From the NCBI RefSeq assembly GCF_963675165.1, contig NC_087385.1, forward strand, positions 3,224,501 through 3,288,500: a DNA stretch of 64,000 nt, written 5' to 3'. This DNA comes from Halichondria panicea. Taxonomy: Eukaryota > Porifera > Demospongiae > Suberitida > Halichondriidae. This document shows, piece after piece, positions 1 through 11,705 of this stretch. Each line of letters starts with the position of its first letter. Position 1 is the first letter of the stretch. A model generated the notes under the pieces. The model did not search any database and was not told the origin of the DNA. It saw nothing but the letters and a program-made list of their open reading frames with translations. A program made the translations under genes and the position numbers.

Positions 1-539
1 CCATGCCGGAACGAAAAGATCAGTAAAACACTGTACTTCGAGCATAAGAAATTGTACGTGAGTGGTAATGTATGACCCAACGATCAGACCCTAATGGAGG
101 ATCGATAATGATTTTTGTTTCTCTGATGCGCAGATACAAATTTTGGACTCTACTAAGCTACTATCTACTAAGCTACTATCATGTGTACGTACGTATACGT
201 GTACGTGCATGTATAAAAGTGATTCTGTTCACAGGTTATGCTTCTTGTGATGAACTTCCTTGTCATAACTCTGATAGCAGTGATATACATACTGTGATGT
301 ACATACTGATACTAGAGGATGATTTTGATATGTCTGGGGTAGGTTCTACGTATAATGTATCACGTCAGTATCACGTCAGACGTCAGGTTCAATTTCATCA
401 CAACTTCTATCTTGTTACAGAATGATCACTGAGTGAAATTGAAGCTGAATTTGAAGATAGGGAGTCGTGTGTGGTGAACCAACAGATCCCAGTGAGATTT
501 TATATAATGTTTCTCTTGACTTGGCAATCGCTATTCAAA
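1..539. other. Non-coding or unrecognised
   Basis: An open stretch at 72-425 on the plus strand has no recognisable domain and looks like chance. A short palindromic tract (gtacgtacgtatacgtgtacgtgca) lies near 184-210. Nothing else is seen. Confidence 0.3.
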
Positions 540-1010
540 GTGGGAATGAATGTTTTGTTTTTGTTCTTCTTCTCCTTGGTCTATACCCAATGCCAAACAA
601 AACCTTGTGAAAGTAGAAAGTACTAAGGCCTTAATTTCGCAAGTACCAAAATGTCATTCTCTGTATTCACTGGACCTCTGCAAAATTACCCTCCCGAATA
701 AAACCGTTCCTATGTCCAGTTTCAATCGTCATCAATGAAAACCATTAGGACATCAACTGGCTCGACAAATGTTCTGTTACCAAAGTCTCGGTTTGCTCCC
801 TACAAAATCTCTTCTCACGCCCAGGTTTTTATGAGAAAACTGAACTATGGAGAAATCGCCCTGGTACTCTAACGGATGTGTATGATGGTAGGGTTTGGAA
901 TGAGTTCCTAAACCCCGACCATTTCTTTTGCTCCCTTATAAACTCTAAACATAAGTTGGGGCAATTTATTCGTCAATTCAAAACTTACCGAAATTTATTT
1001 TTTTGGTAAA
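540..1010 (+). pseudogene. CACTA-type (tnp2-like) transposase fragment
   Basis: A decayed piece of the large transposase family of CACTA/EnSpm elements (Transposase_21-like). Near 646-690 one frame reads PKCHSLYSLDLCK, the C-x2-C-H-S-x-Y signature that precedes the transposase core. From about 782 another frame reads SLQNLFSRPGFYEKTELW and then, near 876-900, DVYDGRVWNEFL, the family's conserved D-[IV]-Y-D-G-x-[IV]-W block. The frames change between these blocks, and the downstream NVDWFQPF region present in the copy at 13.5 kb is absent. It is therefore a truncated, frameshifted relic. The block order and spacing support the assignment; I infer no function. Confidence 0.6.
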
Positions 1011-1607
1011 CAAAATTAAACTTTAATGTATCATTGTATTTAATGTATCAATCATTGTATCTTACATCTATACTCTTACATCTATAAAATAATAGTTCAA
1101 ACATAGTGTTAACTTTTGATCTTGAGAGCTTGAGAGCTTGACCCGGGTACGTGGAGAGGGGAGTGACTGGGGATCAGAGTTCAAGCTAGAAAATAAAGAG
1201 TGAAGGTCAGTTGACTGTATGTATACACTTGTATACCTAGAGCTCGGCTGTTGAATGCTGGAGCAGCAAGCATGCTTCCCACTTCACTTAGGTGAATTAG
1301 GCTAGTAGTTTGTTTTGTCTGTTTGTGTAATTACTATTATATGAAGCGTTGTGTTGAGAAGGCTTGCACACGAAGCTACTGATGGGTTTCTGATAGACTA
1401 TGGCAAGTTTGTGCTTCCAACAAGTTTGTGCTTCCAATTCCAACTGCAACCATAGGGTCATCGTAGAGTCTGGTTTCAATGCTTGAGAGGACAGCACTGA
1501 GAGGACAGACTATTTGACTTTGTGCTTCCAACAGCAACCCATAGGACCATCGTAAGAAGAAGAAGCCTTCTTGACAACACCACAACACCACATGCAGGAT
1601 ACTACGG
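1011..1607. other. Intergenic with short tandem duplications
   Basis: No gene is recognised. Short duplications include caagtttgtgcttccaa twice near 1405-1437 and a 10-14 bp repeat near 1487-1506. Confidence 0.4.
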
Positions 1608-1890
1608 TGTGTAATCAGTGCCAAAATAGGAATGCAAAAATTAGAAGCAGAAGTTCACAAAATTATGACCACAACCCACAGAACTGCAACCATGCACAAC
1701 TGATAAAACTGTAACCCAAAAAATGGGTGCATCAATGAAACTGGATGCACGGGCAGTGATAGCTGTGGGTTTGAAACATAGGAAATGATTGGAAATGATT
1801 GGAATTGATTCAGTTACATGGAATGGAGACTTGGGGCACACTTTAACCTTTAGTGACCTTTTAAAAGGAGGCTATAAAAAGAAAAGAGAG
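1608..1890 (-). repeat. Dispersed repeat family A, copy 1
   Basis: The reverse complement of this stretch matches 8175-8465 over most of its length. Shared blocks include catgtaactgaatcaattc, tgaacttYtgcttct and ttggcactgattacac, with small indels. Short ORFs in both copies encode the same tract (GCSSVGCGHNFVNFCF), which is a by-product of shared DNA rather than a protein. No terminal inverted repeats were identified. Confidence 0.75.
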
Positions 1891-3514
1891 ATGTTTCATG
1901 CATCATACAATAATGAAAGCACTGCGGGTGCTGATGTGCCACGGTGGAGGTGCCAAAGCTAATAACATAATACACACACACATTACAATTATTATGATGA
2001 CTGCATGCAAACTCAGAGAGTGGGTAATGATCTGTTGTTAAAAACGATATATGCCAAAAGTTCAAGTATGGCTGCATCAACATTACACAATCATATTGAT
2101 ACGCACAATCATATTGATACACAAAATTCTAAACAAGAATCAGTACCAAAACCATCTAGAGGGTCAATAGAATTAGCTAACTGTTGGAATAGTTCATCGG
2201 AAAGCGGGCAGCAAACTGGGGGAATAGTGACTGTATTGTCTTCATCACCACAAGGTACAGGAGCATCCCAATCAATTCCTGAGACCTGCAATGAACATAA
2301 CTTGTGTTAAATAACTATTTTAGACACATCGAATCGTCACTCACATCACCACTCACATCACCACTTGTAGTATCATAGAATTCTTCTACAGTGCTTCACC
2401 AATTGCCCCGAAATGAACAATTGAATTGGAGAAAGAATTGAATTGGAGAAAGGTTCTAATTCGGTGGTGGCACCAACTTTCAACAAATATAGTTATAGCT
2501 CGATTTATCCCACAGGCAGAAGAGCTCTCTCCATTTATAAAAGAATACTAAACACCCTTGAAAAAGATATCTCCAGAATCGCTCTATCTGTTGGTTGTGT
2601 ACGGAAGCTCTCCCACAACCGCGGTGTCGTAACATACATGGCAACTTCTGAATCCAATACCAAAAGACTGAGTAGCCTCAATGAACAGGGATAGAACAGT
2701 ATTATTTACATGTAGATATCATCTTGTCTTTATCAACAGGGTATTTAATCAAAATAAATGAGGCCTTCTTTTATCATTCGTCAGGGGAGTAGAGAAACTC
2801 TTGTGAAGTAAGATAGAACAGTATTAGCTCGATTATTGTCAGAACATGAGCAATAAACAGGTGTTCTGGAGTAGCCATCAATACCAGCATGCACAACAAG
2901 TCTCCACCTGTATAACTAATAAAAACTATCTGGTCAGCTAAAATGAACATTATTGCTGATGTCAGCCATAATTTAATGACGTCATCAACAAACTCCACAA
3001 GGAGCAATACAGTGCTAAGCATGCCTTCATACAGACTGTTCTCTGTAACACAAACTCAGTGTCCACCCCCAACCTTTAAAAAGTTCTCTGTAACACTACC
3101 AAGCAAACTCAGTGTCCACCCCCAACCTTTAAAAATGTTAACAAGAAAATTTGTAATTTATGATAATGGAAATGAGAACCTCTTGCAGTCACACTATTTT
3201 GACCAGAAAACACGTTTGCAACTAGCACAGGCCTTATCTTGTATAAAACTTTACTACTATTAATTTTTATAAATTGTGCCAAAGTGCCATCGGACCATAA
3301 ACTTGGTATGATCGTCTTTGAATGCTGAAGAGCCACCTCATGCTAACACCTTCAGGATCCACTCTGATCATAGATTCACGTCTATGCCCACGGGAAAGGA
3401 GGTGCCCAGCCAGAACGGAAACTGGCATAACACCTGCTGGACAAGCTCATCTAGTTCCAAATCAGTCAGTGAAGAGTAAGTAGTAAGTACTCGATATACT
3501 CAAACCGTATTCTC
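1891..3514. other. Intergenic with direct repeats
   Basis: No recognisable gene. A 31 bp direct repeat containing ctcagtgtccacccccaacc occurs at about 3051-3081 and 3105-3135. Other short duplications lie near 2087-2120, 2335-2366 and 2424-2452. Small ORFs on both strands (for example 2005-2310 plus) lack any domain. Confidence 0.4.
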
Positions 3515-3928
3515 TTATTCAGACACTCCGAGCATGTGGCTTATACGAGGACAGGAGAATCCACATTCAATAAGGTTCACAAGTTGGGCACGATCAATCA
3601 CATACTTAGGTCTTCCTAACGTGCTTGTTGGTTCTACATCAGGCATATAGGTAGACATTGTATGAAATAATTCAACAACTCTTCCTAATTGAGGTAACAG
3701 ATCACCGATATTCATACTGTTGCTATCAGAGAGTCTGTTTAGCTGTCTCAGCAAAACTTCAAGTCTTACTGCCATTCGTTCCAGTGTTTGTTGACTGATC
3801 AGTGTTTGTTGACTGACAGCGCTTCCATTGTCTGCAATGTGCTGTACATCTCGAACTAGCCTGCTAAACACAGCACACAGTCTTTGATTGATGGAGTCCA
3901 TTTTTAATAAGAGACTCCTCCCCTGCAC
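3515..3928 (-). CDS. N-terminal exon of an integrase-core protein (helix-turn-helix)
   Basis: A 137-residue open frame. Its C-terminal third reads GRPKYVIDRAQLVNLIECG followed by FSCPRISHMLGVSE. This matches the helix-turn-helix opening common to a family of animal proteins that later carry an rve integrase core; the usual form is GRP-x-(Y/F)-x-I-x3-QL-x3-I-x2-GF-(T/S)-(C/V)-xxI-x2-M-LGVS. The first 100 residues form a helical leader rich in Gln and Leu. The frame runs into non-coding sequence at 3515, where an intron donor or truncation would lie, and no integrase core is seen downstream. An 18 bp in-frame tandem duplication (near 3780-3820) repeats the residues SQQTL. It could be a domesticated or transposon gene fragment. 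Confidence 0.5.
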   Translation of the reverse strand: MQGRSLLLKMDSINQRLCAVFSRLVRDVQHIADNGSAVSQQTLISQQTLERMAVRLEVLLRQLNRLSDSNSMNIGDLLPQLGRVVELFHTMSTYMPDVEPTSTLGRPKYVIDRAQLVNLIECGFSCPRISHMLGVSE

Positions 3929-5440
3929 GTGATCTGATAAGTTTGCTCCTCGTGGCTAGGCTCGTCTTGATTTTGATCGATAGTTGGACTCAAAGAGTAC
4001 GAGTATAGAGAGGACTCGATTCTGCTTAATTACTGACGTGACCTGCATGATCACCCTTACTCTCACAAACCAAACTGACCTGGAACTACAATCGGATCCC
4101 TAGGCGCTAGGTGTAAACAATTACATGGCCTCTCCGGAGAAGGATGGTGAGCATTTGTCCACAGTTGTCGGGCAAACCTGTGAGGTTCTTCAAAGTCTTC
4201 TGGCAAGAATAAGGCCATCACCTGCGCAGGTAAAGCAATTCTGTAGGTCCCCAAAAACGGTATTAATTTGTTATAGCCCTTGTAAAAAGGCTTCGCCTTT
4301 ACTTTTGGCATACATTCTACAGTACACACAATCCGTAATTACAGCACCAGAAAAAAATAATCCGTGGCAGCCCAGCTGGCACCTAAATTCTAGTGGTGCT
4401 TATGTTCTACAGCTAGTCTAAAACAGGCACTTTCAATTTTTCATTCTGCTAGCTAGCTGCACCGTTGAGAGCTGACTCATGAACAACATTCGTTGACTGT
4501 AGCTATGATGTCAAAGAAGGATAATTGTCGTCTCAAACAAGCCTTTTTATAAGCGTCAGAAAAATAATTACAGCAACGGTGGCGCTTCTTTTAGGGTGCT
4601 CTAATTACATCGATTTCAGTGTTAATAGAACGAACAAATACTAGTGAGTGTGGTTGGTGCTTCATTATGCGCAAGCGAGGTATAGGGGTAGACTGCTACA
4701 GCTGCTCAAGGATCAATGAAGTGCAAGTAGAAGTTTCTATAGGCTTCTAGTCATGTTTTCTTGGATTTTAATTAGTGGATTTGCAAAATAATGCTTCGTT
4801 CTCAAGTTATGCCTAGTTTAGAGTACGTAGCAAAACTTGTTCACCGAGTGTTGGAACAAGTTTTGCTACTCTACTGAGCTCTGCACTAGAACGCTAGCTA
4901 TTGGCTGCAAGGGTCTGTTGAAGCGAAATAACACTGCTAAAAAAAAGTCAATTGTTATTTTAAGCTTTTAGTATGTGCAGCTATAGCCCCGTTTACACGA
5001 CAGTCAGAAAATGACCACTAATTTCATTTGCGCAAACATTGGGTCTAGAAACACCCACGAACATGTACAACACCTCAGAATTAGCCCTTTGTGCTCACTC
5101 TAAACCGCTTGACACAATCTCCGGATTAGAACCCAGATAAGGGCCATTTACACAAACGCGGTTAGGTTTAATCCGGATTCCAACCCGGATTAAAGGCAAA
5201 CTGGGGCTTATGAGTACTCTGAATGCATATTTAGGGATTAGAGGCAGGGGGGATAGGGGGATACCCCCCCTAGTTGTATGACGGAGTGTCCATAGCTGGT
5301 AATTTTACATTGCTTTTTTTTAGCAAACTTTTTTAGTTACTTTTCTCCCCCCCTCTACTCCCCTATATGATACCCTGGGACCCCCTCCCCCCCCCCGTGA
5401 TGGCATTGCTGTGCATGCAATTACCATGTGTACGGTTTGA
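3929..5440. other. Intergenic, repeat-bearing
   Basis: No gene recognised. Oligo-G and oligo-C tracts lie at about 5225-5275 and 5340-5398. A copy of the short dispersed repeat B lies at 4754-4815. Motifs of the form gtttacac near 4986 and 5148 suggest an old fold-back element, but I could not define ends. Confidence 0.35.
4754..4815 (+). repeat. Dispersed repeat B, copy 1
   Basis: About 60 bp containing gtggatttgcaaaa and atgcttcgttctcaagttat. It recurs at 7043-7098 in the same orientation with a few mismatches. Confidence 0.7.
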
Positions 5441-5441
5441 T

Positions 5442-6954
5442 GCAGGTGCGTCAGTCTACCGAGAGTGTTCAGCCCAGCTCTTCATCGTCAATTCTCCAAG
5501 AACATAGGCAATTAGGCAATTGTCCAACTGGTGGTCAAGGCCAAGGAGCGCTCCGGGTCGTACCCTTACACACTCCCACACATTTGTATGCTTAGGAAAG
5601 AAGGGCACAAGTGAATGCCCAACAAGTAACAAGAACTATTTTGTATTGGGCTTGGCTAGAAGAAAATTCAGTTTTTGCAGTCACATGACGTCCATACAGC
5701 GATTGTCCAATGTTTTCCTAGATTAACCAACTGTGGTGGATATGAACTTCTGCAGACACGCGGTACTTCCAAATTTCTGGAAGTAATTCCATATTTTAAA
5801 AGCATGGGAGCATGTAAAATATACATCCGCCCTATTCAACAAGACTTAGTTGGTGAAGCAACACAACAATCATGCAGAATGTAAGAAAGAGGAAACTCAA
5901 TACGTTCATTTTATAGTGAAAATGCACCTTGACTATGTTGTTTCGTTATTACAGGTTACAGGTTCGAGAGAAGTGCCATGTATGTGGTGAAAAGTTCTCT
6001 ATGTCAATACTTCGACAACACATTGAGAGTCACGACCAAGGACCATCAAGTGTTGCTATACAGCCTACCTCAAAAGCGCAATGTAAATATACAGGTCCCG
6101 TAATTGACTTGTTTCCTCAAGCTCGAAAGTGATTGATATTACCCGTCGATTTGAAATATCTGATGCCGTTGAACACCTTTTGCAATGGGGGTACTCCAAC
6201 CAAATTTCCTCCATTGACCTCTCAAATATCACTGGGATTTCCCTACCAGTCGTGTTCTCAAGTATACTGACTGGAAGTAATGATTTGCAGGAAGATATTC
6301 CTTCCCTTCAAGATGTACCCGTTTCTGCTGCGGCGACATATGACCTCATTCAATTAATCGCAAAGGTATGTTACTCCAACCCCCCCCCCCTAAAATTTGC
6401 ATTCAGCTATTAGTTGTATGACTGAATGTCGGCTACTAACAGGGTTACTTTTCATAAGCATGCCTTATTGATTCCCCCATCATGACACCAACCTTCAAAC
6501 TCCTGTATGACAACCAACCATCATAAATCTTCACTATTACTGTGCTCGATTATGCATTTCCCAAGTCATTTGAATCGTATCTATTTTATAGCTGGATGTC
6601 GCCAAGACGAATGAGGAAATCAATGAAGTAATTGATGAATGAAGTAATTGATGATCCAGTTTCCATGGCTCTAATCAACTCGTTTGGCTGGTCTCCAGTC
6701 AAAACCATCAATTTGTGCACCAAGAAAATTTGTGCACCAAGAACCAACTCCTCCAACGTGAGAAGCAACTTGCTGCCTTTAGAAAGGGTTTGGATGTCCT
6801 GCGTCTTGTTCAAATGAATCCAGAGTTGAGAGCGTTATTTGTGCATAGCAAGTTGAATATGGAGGGGTCTGAGTTGTTAAGCTTGCTGGATACTATGTTC
6901 AAGTTTCCCCAGCGTACAAGATGTTTCTCGAATATATGAACAATCGGCCTAAAG
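5442..6954 (+). pseudogene. HECT-type E3 ligase-like (G2E3-like) gene fragment
   Basis: A three-exon fragment of a family of G2E3-like proteins. Exon 1 (from the acceptor near 5441 to a GTAAGA donor at 5881) ends with GGYELLQTRG and KIYIRPIQQDL, a conserved module N-terminal to the HECT domain. Exon 2 (about 5955-6365, donor GTATGT) starts with a zinc finger CHVCGEKFSMSILRQHIESH, then a helical region. Exon 3 (about 6593-6954) reads QREKQLAAFRKGL, LVQMNPELRALFV and a LLDTMF block, the usual N-lobe pattern of degenerate HECT domains. Two exact tandem duplications (16 bp at 6622-6653 and 17 bp at 6710-6743) each shift the frame, and reading across a single copy of each keeps one frame open. A one-base shift lies near 6130. 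The HECT catalytic lobe is not in this window segment. Either a pseudogene or a gene damaged by assembly. Confidence 0.55.
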
Positions 6955-7042
6955 GTATACATGCGTGTATATTTAATAAGTGTGATTTTAGTTCTATTAT
7001 GTAATAATTGTGTGTCTGTGTAGACTGCTTGAAGTAAGAGCT

Positions 7043-7098
7043 TCGTTTTCTTCGATTCGTGGATTTGCAAAACAATGCTTCGTTCTCAAGTTATAGCT
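7043..7098 (+). repeat. Dispersed repeat B, copy 2
   Basis: Second copy of the unit at 4754-4815, same strand, sharing gtggatttgcaaaa and atgcttcgttctcaagttat. Confidence 0.7.
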
Positions 7099-7216
7099 GG
7101 GTTGCAGGTTGCTTACTTGCAAAACCATTGTATATTATAGCCTTTAACAGTGTGCCACTGAGTGTTGCTACCCACCATCCCCCCCCCCCTAAAATATAAA
7201 ATGTACATTCAGGTAC

Positions 7217-7392
7217 TACCGTATTACTAGAATATTTTGCGGGTGCGAATAAACCAAATCAAATTTGACCCTTTGCGATCTAACTATTGCGTTCTGGCAA
7301 GGATCGTGTGTATTTATTTGCGGATTTTATTGTTGCGAATTGATCAACCTTTGCAAAGTTTGATGCTCGCAAAACATTCTAGTAATACGGTA
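7217..7392. mobile_element. Fold-back MITE, TACCGTAT family, TA target
   Basis: A 176 bp element between TA dinucleotides (7217-7218 and 7391-7392). The left end TACCGTATTACTAGAAT is mirrored at the right end by attctagtaatacggta, so the terminal inverted repeat is nearly perfect for about 27 bp. The interior repeats tttgcg or its complement several times. There is no coding capacity. The TA target suggests Tc1/mariner-type mobilisation in trans. Confidence 0.8.
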
Positions 7393-8174
7393 CTTGCACC
7401 CCTGAACTCACTAAAACCACCTAATTAATTTGTGGGGGGCATGCCCCCCTAGCCTCTGCATGCATGCCTTAGTAAGACACTGTGCTACTGTACTCAGTAG
7501 TTACGCATCTGTTGTGCATGTGCAGCTAGTCTGTGTGCATGCAATGTGTTTTATTATTAGCGCAGATAATAGCGTTAATTACAAATTCGCTAAGAGTAAT
7601 AATAATAATTATAGTACCCGTTTATAGTTATGCAAAGCTGTTTTATGCCATTAATGAACTTGAACTTTTTGTATCCCTTTTAGCCACGATTATAATTATG
7701 GTTGTACCAATACATGAGGCTGTGCTACATTGTTATAGTTATATCAATTAATATCATTGTAGGTGGTGATGGTAATGATGCTACAGTAGAGCACTGGACA
7801 TCGCTGCCTGCCTCCGATGGGATTGTCTACCCCAATTAAAGTGGAGCTCCTCCAAGAAAATCGTTCTCTACCAACAGCTGCTGCGTGCTTCAACGTTATT
7901 TCACTACCGATTATACACGAAAATATTGTAGAATAAAGGTATATTGTATTCACTGAATCATTACGGACTAATGTGAAAGAAATTGCTTAATTTTATATTT
8001 ATATTTCTACATAATTTGTCTATGACTGTTTTTTTTTATAATAACGTAGTTGTGACATTCATAATTATGACATACTTGTAGTACTTGGGGCTGAATGGCA
8101 ACACGTTTGTTTGAAAACAGATCATGCCCACCATATACATTATAAATTAAAGGTATAATTGGATTCGGCTCTAT
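7393..8174. other. Intergenic, AT-rich
   Basis: No gene recognised. Small ORFs at 7430-7751 are hydrophobic and low in complexity and look like chance. Confidence 0.35.
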
Positions 8175-8465
8175 TACTTCTCTTTTTTTATAGCTGTATA
8201 ATTATTGTGTAATGTTAATTGAAAGGTCACCAAAGGTTAAGTGTGTCTTACATCCTCTGATGTCTCCATTTCATGTAACTGAATCAATTCCAATCATTTC
8301 CTATGTACTTTCCCATTTCAAGCCCACAGCCCGTGCATCCAGTGCATCCAGTTTCATTGATGCACCCATTTTTTGAGTTGTGGTTCAGTTTTGTCAGTTG
8401 TGGTTGCAGTTCTGTGGGTTGTGGTCATAATTTTGTGAACTTTTGCTTCTTGGCACTGATTACAC
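8175..8465 (+). repeat. Dispersed repeat family A, copy 2
   Basis: Direct-orientation copy of the repeat at 1608-1890. It contains short tandem duplications of its own (gtgcatccagtgcatccagt near 8333). Divergence and small indels show the copies are not recent. Confidence 0.75.
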
Positions 8466-9657
8466 GATTTGTACGGAAAGAAACTAGTCAGGCTAGGATA
8501 AGTAACCACAATCATAATTCATTTCTACCTTGCATGTTCCATAATCCTTTAGCTGTAAATACGTAGTCTACCTAGCTGCCTAGTCTACCTAGCTGCCAAC
8601 CTGCAACTTCTTACGACAACAAAGCTATCTTCCACTATTAAAAATCTTCCACTATTAAAACTAATAAATTATTGTGTGAAGGCTATCCATGTGAAGGCTA
8701 TCCATGCAGACATCCATTACAAACCAACCAACCAACCGACCCCGTGCCTCAAGTAATTAGGATCCCCTGTCACTACTATCCACTACTATCTCAATTGTCT
8801 GGGCTCCAGAAGATTTTTGTAAGAAGATGGAAATGCTTAGCTAGCTGCTAGAACTATTATAGATTATCTTTGGCAACAAATACGGCGGACTTAATTAAAC
8901 AAGGTAAGAGTAGCTGTTTAGGCCCTCAAAAGATAGAGTATGTTGTTATGTTGTTATGATTATGTTTCCTTGATGGGAAGTAAAAATGTCCAAAACTTTT
9001 TTAGCTATGCTAGCTTCTTTAGCTCTGACAGCCACTCTAGAGGTAGGCTATTTTGTGTATCTCAAGAATACAATAACTCCTACTCTTCCCATCAAGGATA
9101 CTAGTACCTAGCTATGAGATGTTCATCTAGCCTTGTTTTTGAAGCTTGATCTTGGCATCCGTATTTGCACTTCTCTTTCTATGACGTCATCACCATTTTG
9201 GGACTAATTAGCATAATTGAATTAAGCTAATTAGTTTTTTGGAAAAATCATTACAATAATACAGCATAGTGTAAATTTTGGTATTGAAATCTGGACCCGG
9301 GCCTTAAGTGCAGCCTTAAGTGCGCAGAGTTACCATCTTTGTATACCTGTATGTGATAGGTCAGTGATAGTTGTTTCCCATTTCATACACCAGAGGAATG
9401 GATCAACGTACGTTATATCACGTGTTTTTATCTGTATTGTATCGATTCCAGCGGCTACATTGATTCTCAAAACCATCGTCCTACTCAGTATAAGAAATTA
9501 ACTTGCAAAACTTGTATGTGAGTATGTGTTAGGAATTCAACACCAATAATTATTGTGTTGTGTGAGGCTTAAGGTTGAATCTGTGAGCTTTCTCGACTGA
9601 CGCATCAATCACAAATTAATAGATGACCTTCTAAAAATCGACAACAAACTCGAGCTG
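8466..9657. other. Intergenic with many short tandem duplications
   Basis: No gene recognised. Exact or near-exact doublets lie at 8563-8598 (gtctacctagctgcc), 8629-8662 (atcttccactattaaaa), 8676-8706 (gtgaaggctatccat) and 8773-8792. Confidence 0.4.
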
Positions 9658-9790
9658 TTTCACAACGATGATGTAGTAAATGATCATGACAGATAATACA
9701 TTCTCCAAAACCACAAGCCTATAGAGGAAGGTGGGTGCATTGTGGAGGGGGGCTGTGAAAAATGTGCATGTGCTTTCTATTGATGGTAGC
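9658..9790 (+). repeat. Dispersed repeat C, copy 1
   Basis: Matches 17098-17460 in the same orientation: tttcacaac-atga, gataatacattc, ccaaaaccacaa, gtgaaaaatgtg and gcatgtgctttc in the same order. This copy lacks the 203 bp MITE present in the other copy, so it approximates the empty site. Confidence 0.7.
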
Positions 9791-11042
9791 TACGTATGAA
9801 TCAGCAGTTCTTGTCACACTCGCCAGTTCAATGTGGCCTCATTCTTTTAACAACAGTATTGAGGAGGTCGCATGGCACAGACTCTTGGTCATCAACAGCT
9901 GGTGGTCTTCTTCTCTTCTGGGTGTTTTATCGAACAGACTAGAACCTCTTGAATTTATCCGTCCGGACTTGTATCTTGACACTGGCACTAATGCAGGCAC
10001 CTTGGCTTTGACATACGAGGCAGTTCTTCATTCTGTTCAAAACGGTCGGATTGAGTCTGAGTAATCAGAAATGTTTGTAATCAGAAATGTTTGGCAGGAC
10101 TTAACTAGTACAAACACGCGCCTAAATATAATGAGTTAATAACAAAATACCAGCTCAGTATTTTGTTATTACTTGTACCGTGGTGAACAGTACAGTATAG
10201 TAGTGAGTTCTCAGTCATAGTCCTGTTCTAGTTACAACATTGTCCGCTTCTTTTGTGCTGTATCGGAGAGTAACACCGACCATGTAATCTATCAAGAAAG
10301 TATCCACACCACATCTGAGATTTTGCCGTTTTGTAGTTGTCTTTATTTTCGTTTCCATTCTCGGCTTGATGCTAAGTAATGTCACTCTTAAACTTCTGTG
10401 CTTTGTGCTTAGTGCTTAGTGCTTAGTTTTCGAACCTTAACATCCTGTTCAAACACAAGTTTTTGTGTAGAACTGATCATCTCTGCCATGCTATCAAGTT
10501 GTGCTCATCAAACGGTTGGGTATGGGTACTAATTGGTGGATGCCTAGTGGTAAATTCACTTCCCTGCCATTGAGAAGTTCTTGGAAACTGGTCAAAGTTA
10601 TCAACAGTTTGTTCAAAGGATGTCTGCAAGTTCCTAGTCAGGGAAGTGTTGTCTCCGCTGTAAAATCCTCCTCCGTGAGCCATAGGTACGTATAGGCTAG
10701 CCATAGTATAGTTGTTACAAGGCCAAGGGAGAATCTATCAGAATTTGAGCTTTGCTCAGCTCAGCTGCCCACTAATTAACCGCACATGCAAAGATCAAAG
10801 GACATGATATGGATAATAGCAGTAGTTCCAGCTCAAGCTTTGGTGAGCCCTCCATCCAGTCCAATCTACAGTATGCCAGATGATCTGAGTCGGCACTCTG
10901 TTAATGAAAAGAGAAAGATACGAAATGTGCGGAAGAAGCGTAAGAAGTTTCAAAGAGTACACAGCAAAGTATCACCTATAAAATTTACTGTTATTGATCC
11001 CATGCACTTATTGATCCCATGCACATGCACAATCTTTTTCTG
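9791..11042. other. Intergenic; unrecognised ORFs
   Basis: ORFs at 9762-10064 (plus), 10477-10704 (minus) and 10786-11043 (plus) show no recognised domain. The last has a basic tract (KRKIRNVRKKRKKFQR) that could be a short nuclear-localisation-like exon. Doublets lie near 10067-10092 and 10995-11030. None is firm enough to call a gene. Confidence 0.3.
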
Positions 11043-11080
11043 AGCCTGGATGGGGGTGCTCCAGCACCCCCATCCAGGCT
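11043..11080. repeat. Perfect 18 bp hairpin
   Basis: The arms agcctggatgggggtgct and agcacccccatccaggct are exact reverse complements separated by cc. A degraded second unit (ctggtgctccagcacccta) follows at once. Confidence 0.85.
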
Positions 11081-11705
11081 CTGGTGCTCCAGCACCCTAT
11101 CCAGACTAATTATATAATTAAGCCTACATGTAAATTATAATAATAATCAATGTTCGCAATGTAAACTACAAAGTCTCTTTTCCTCAACATCAAGGTACGT
11201 AGTGGTGGTCATACTTTGTACGCTGCCTGTCACCTCCTGGTAAGCTGATCAATCTTTTAGTGGCCTGAAAAGAAAGAATCAAGACTGTCATCAGATCAAG
11301 CAACGTTTATCATCAGTTTATCATCACTTAACTTCTACATTTACACAGAGACTAGACATGATTGCATTGTTGCATTGACATTTGACATACCTTAAGAAGA
11401 GTTGGCTAGAGTTTGCCATCCCAGGCGAATTGACCTTCTGGTCGTAAACATTCTTGACTTGCTGATGGGACTGTAAAATACTGTCAGTACTGTCAGTACT
11501 GTGGCTGTGCACCTTCCGACAAAAGGGGGTGTGACCCCGGAAGTGGGCGTGGTCTAAATTTTGCGGTGCGCAATGAGCATGAGCACTCACTTGGGACATA
11601 TACTCATGCATTCTATATACTCATGCATTCTTAATTATGTATAATGACGTTAATAATATAACGTCAAATAATACAGTACTATACAAACAATGAATTCAAT
11701 ACTAC
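11081..11705. other. Intergenic
   Basis: No gene recognised. Doublets include ctgtcagtactgtcagtactg near 11482 and a repeat of atactcatgcattct near 11599-11630. Confidence 0.35.

Noticed and set aside
1641..1841. ORF with a peptide shared with 8303-8566, suggesting a gene family
   Set aside because: The shared peptide comes from an inverted dispersed repeat whose similarity continues beyond both ORFs and through stops.
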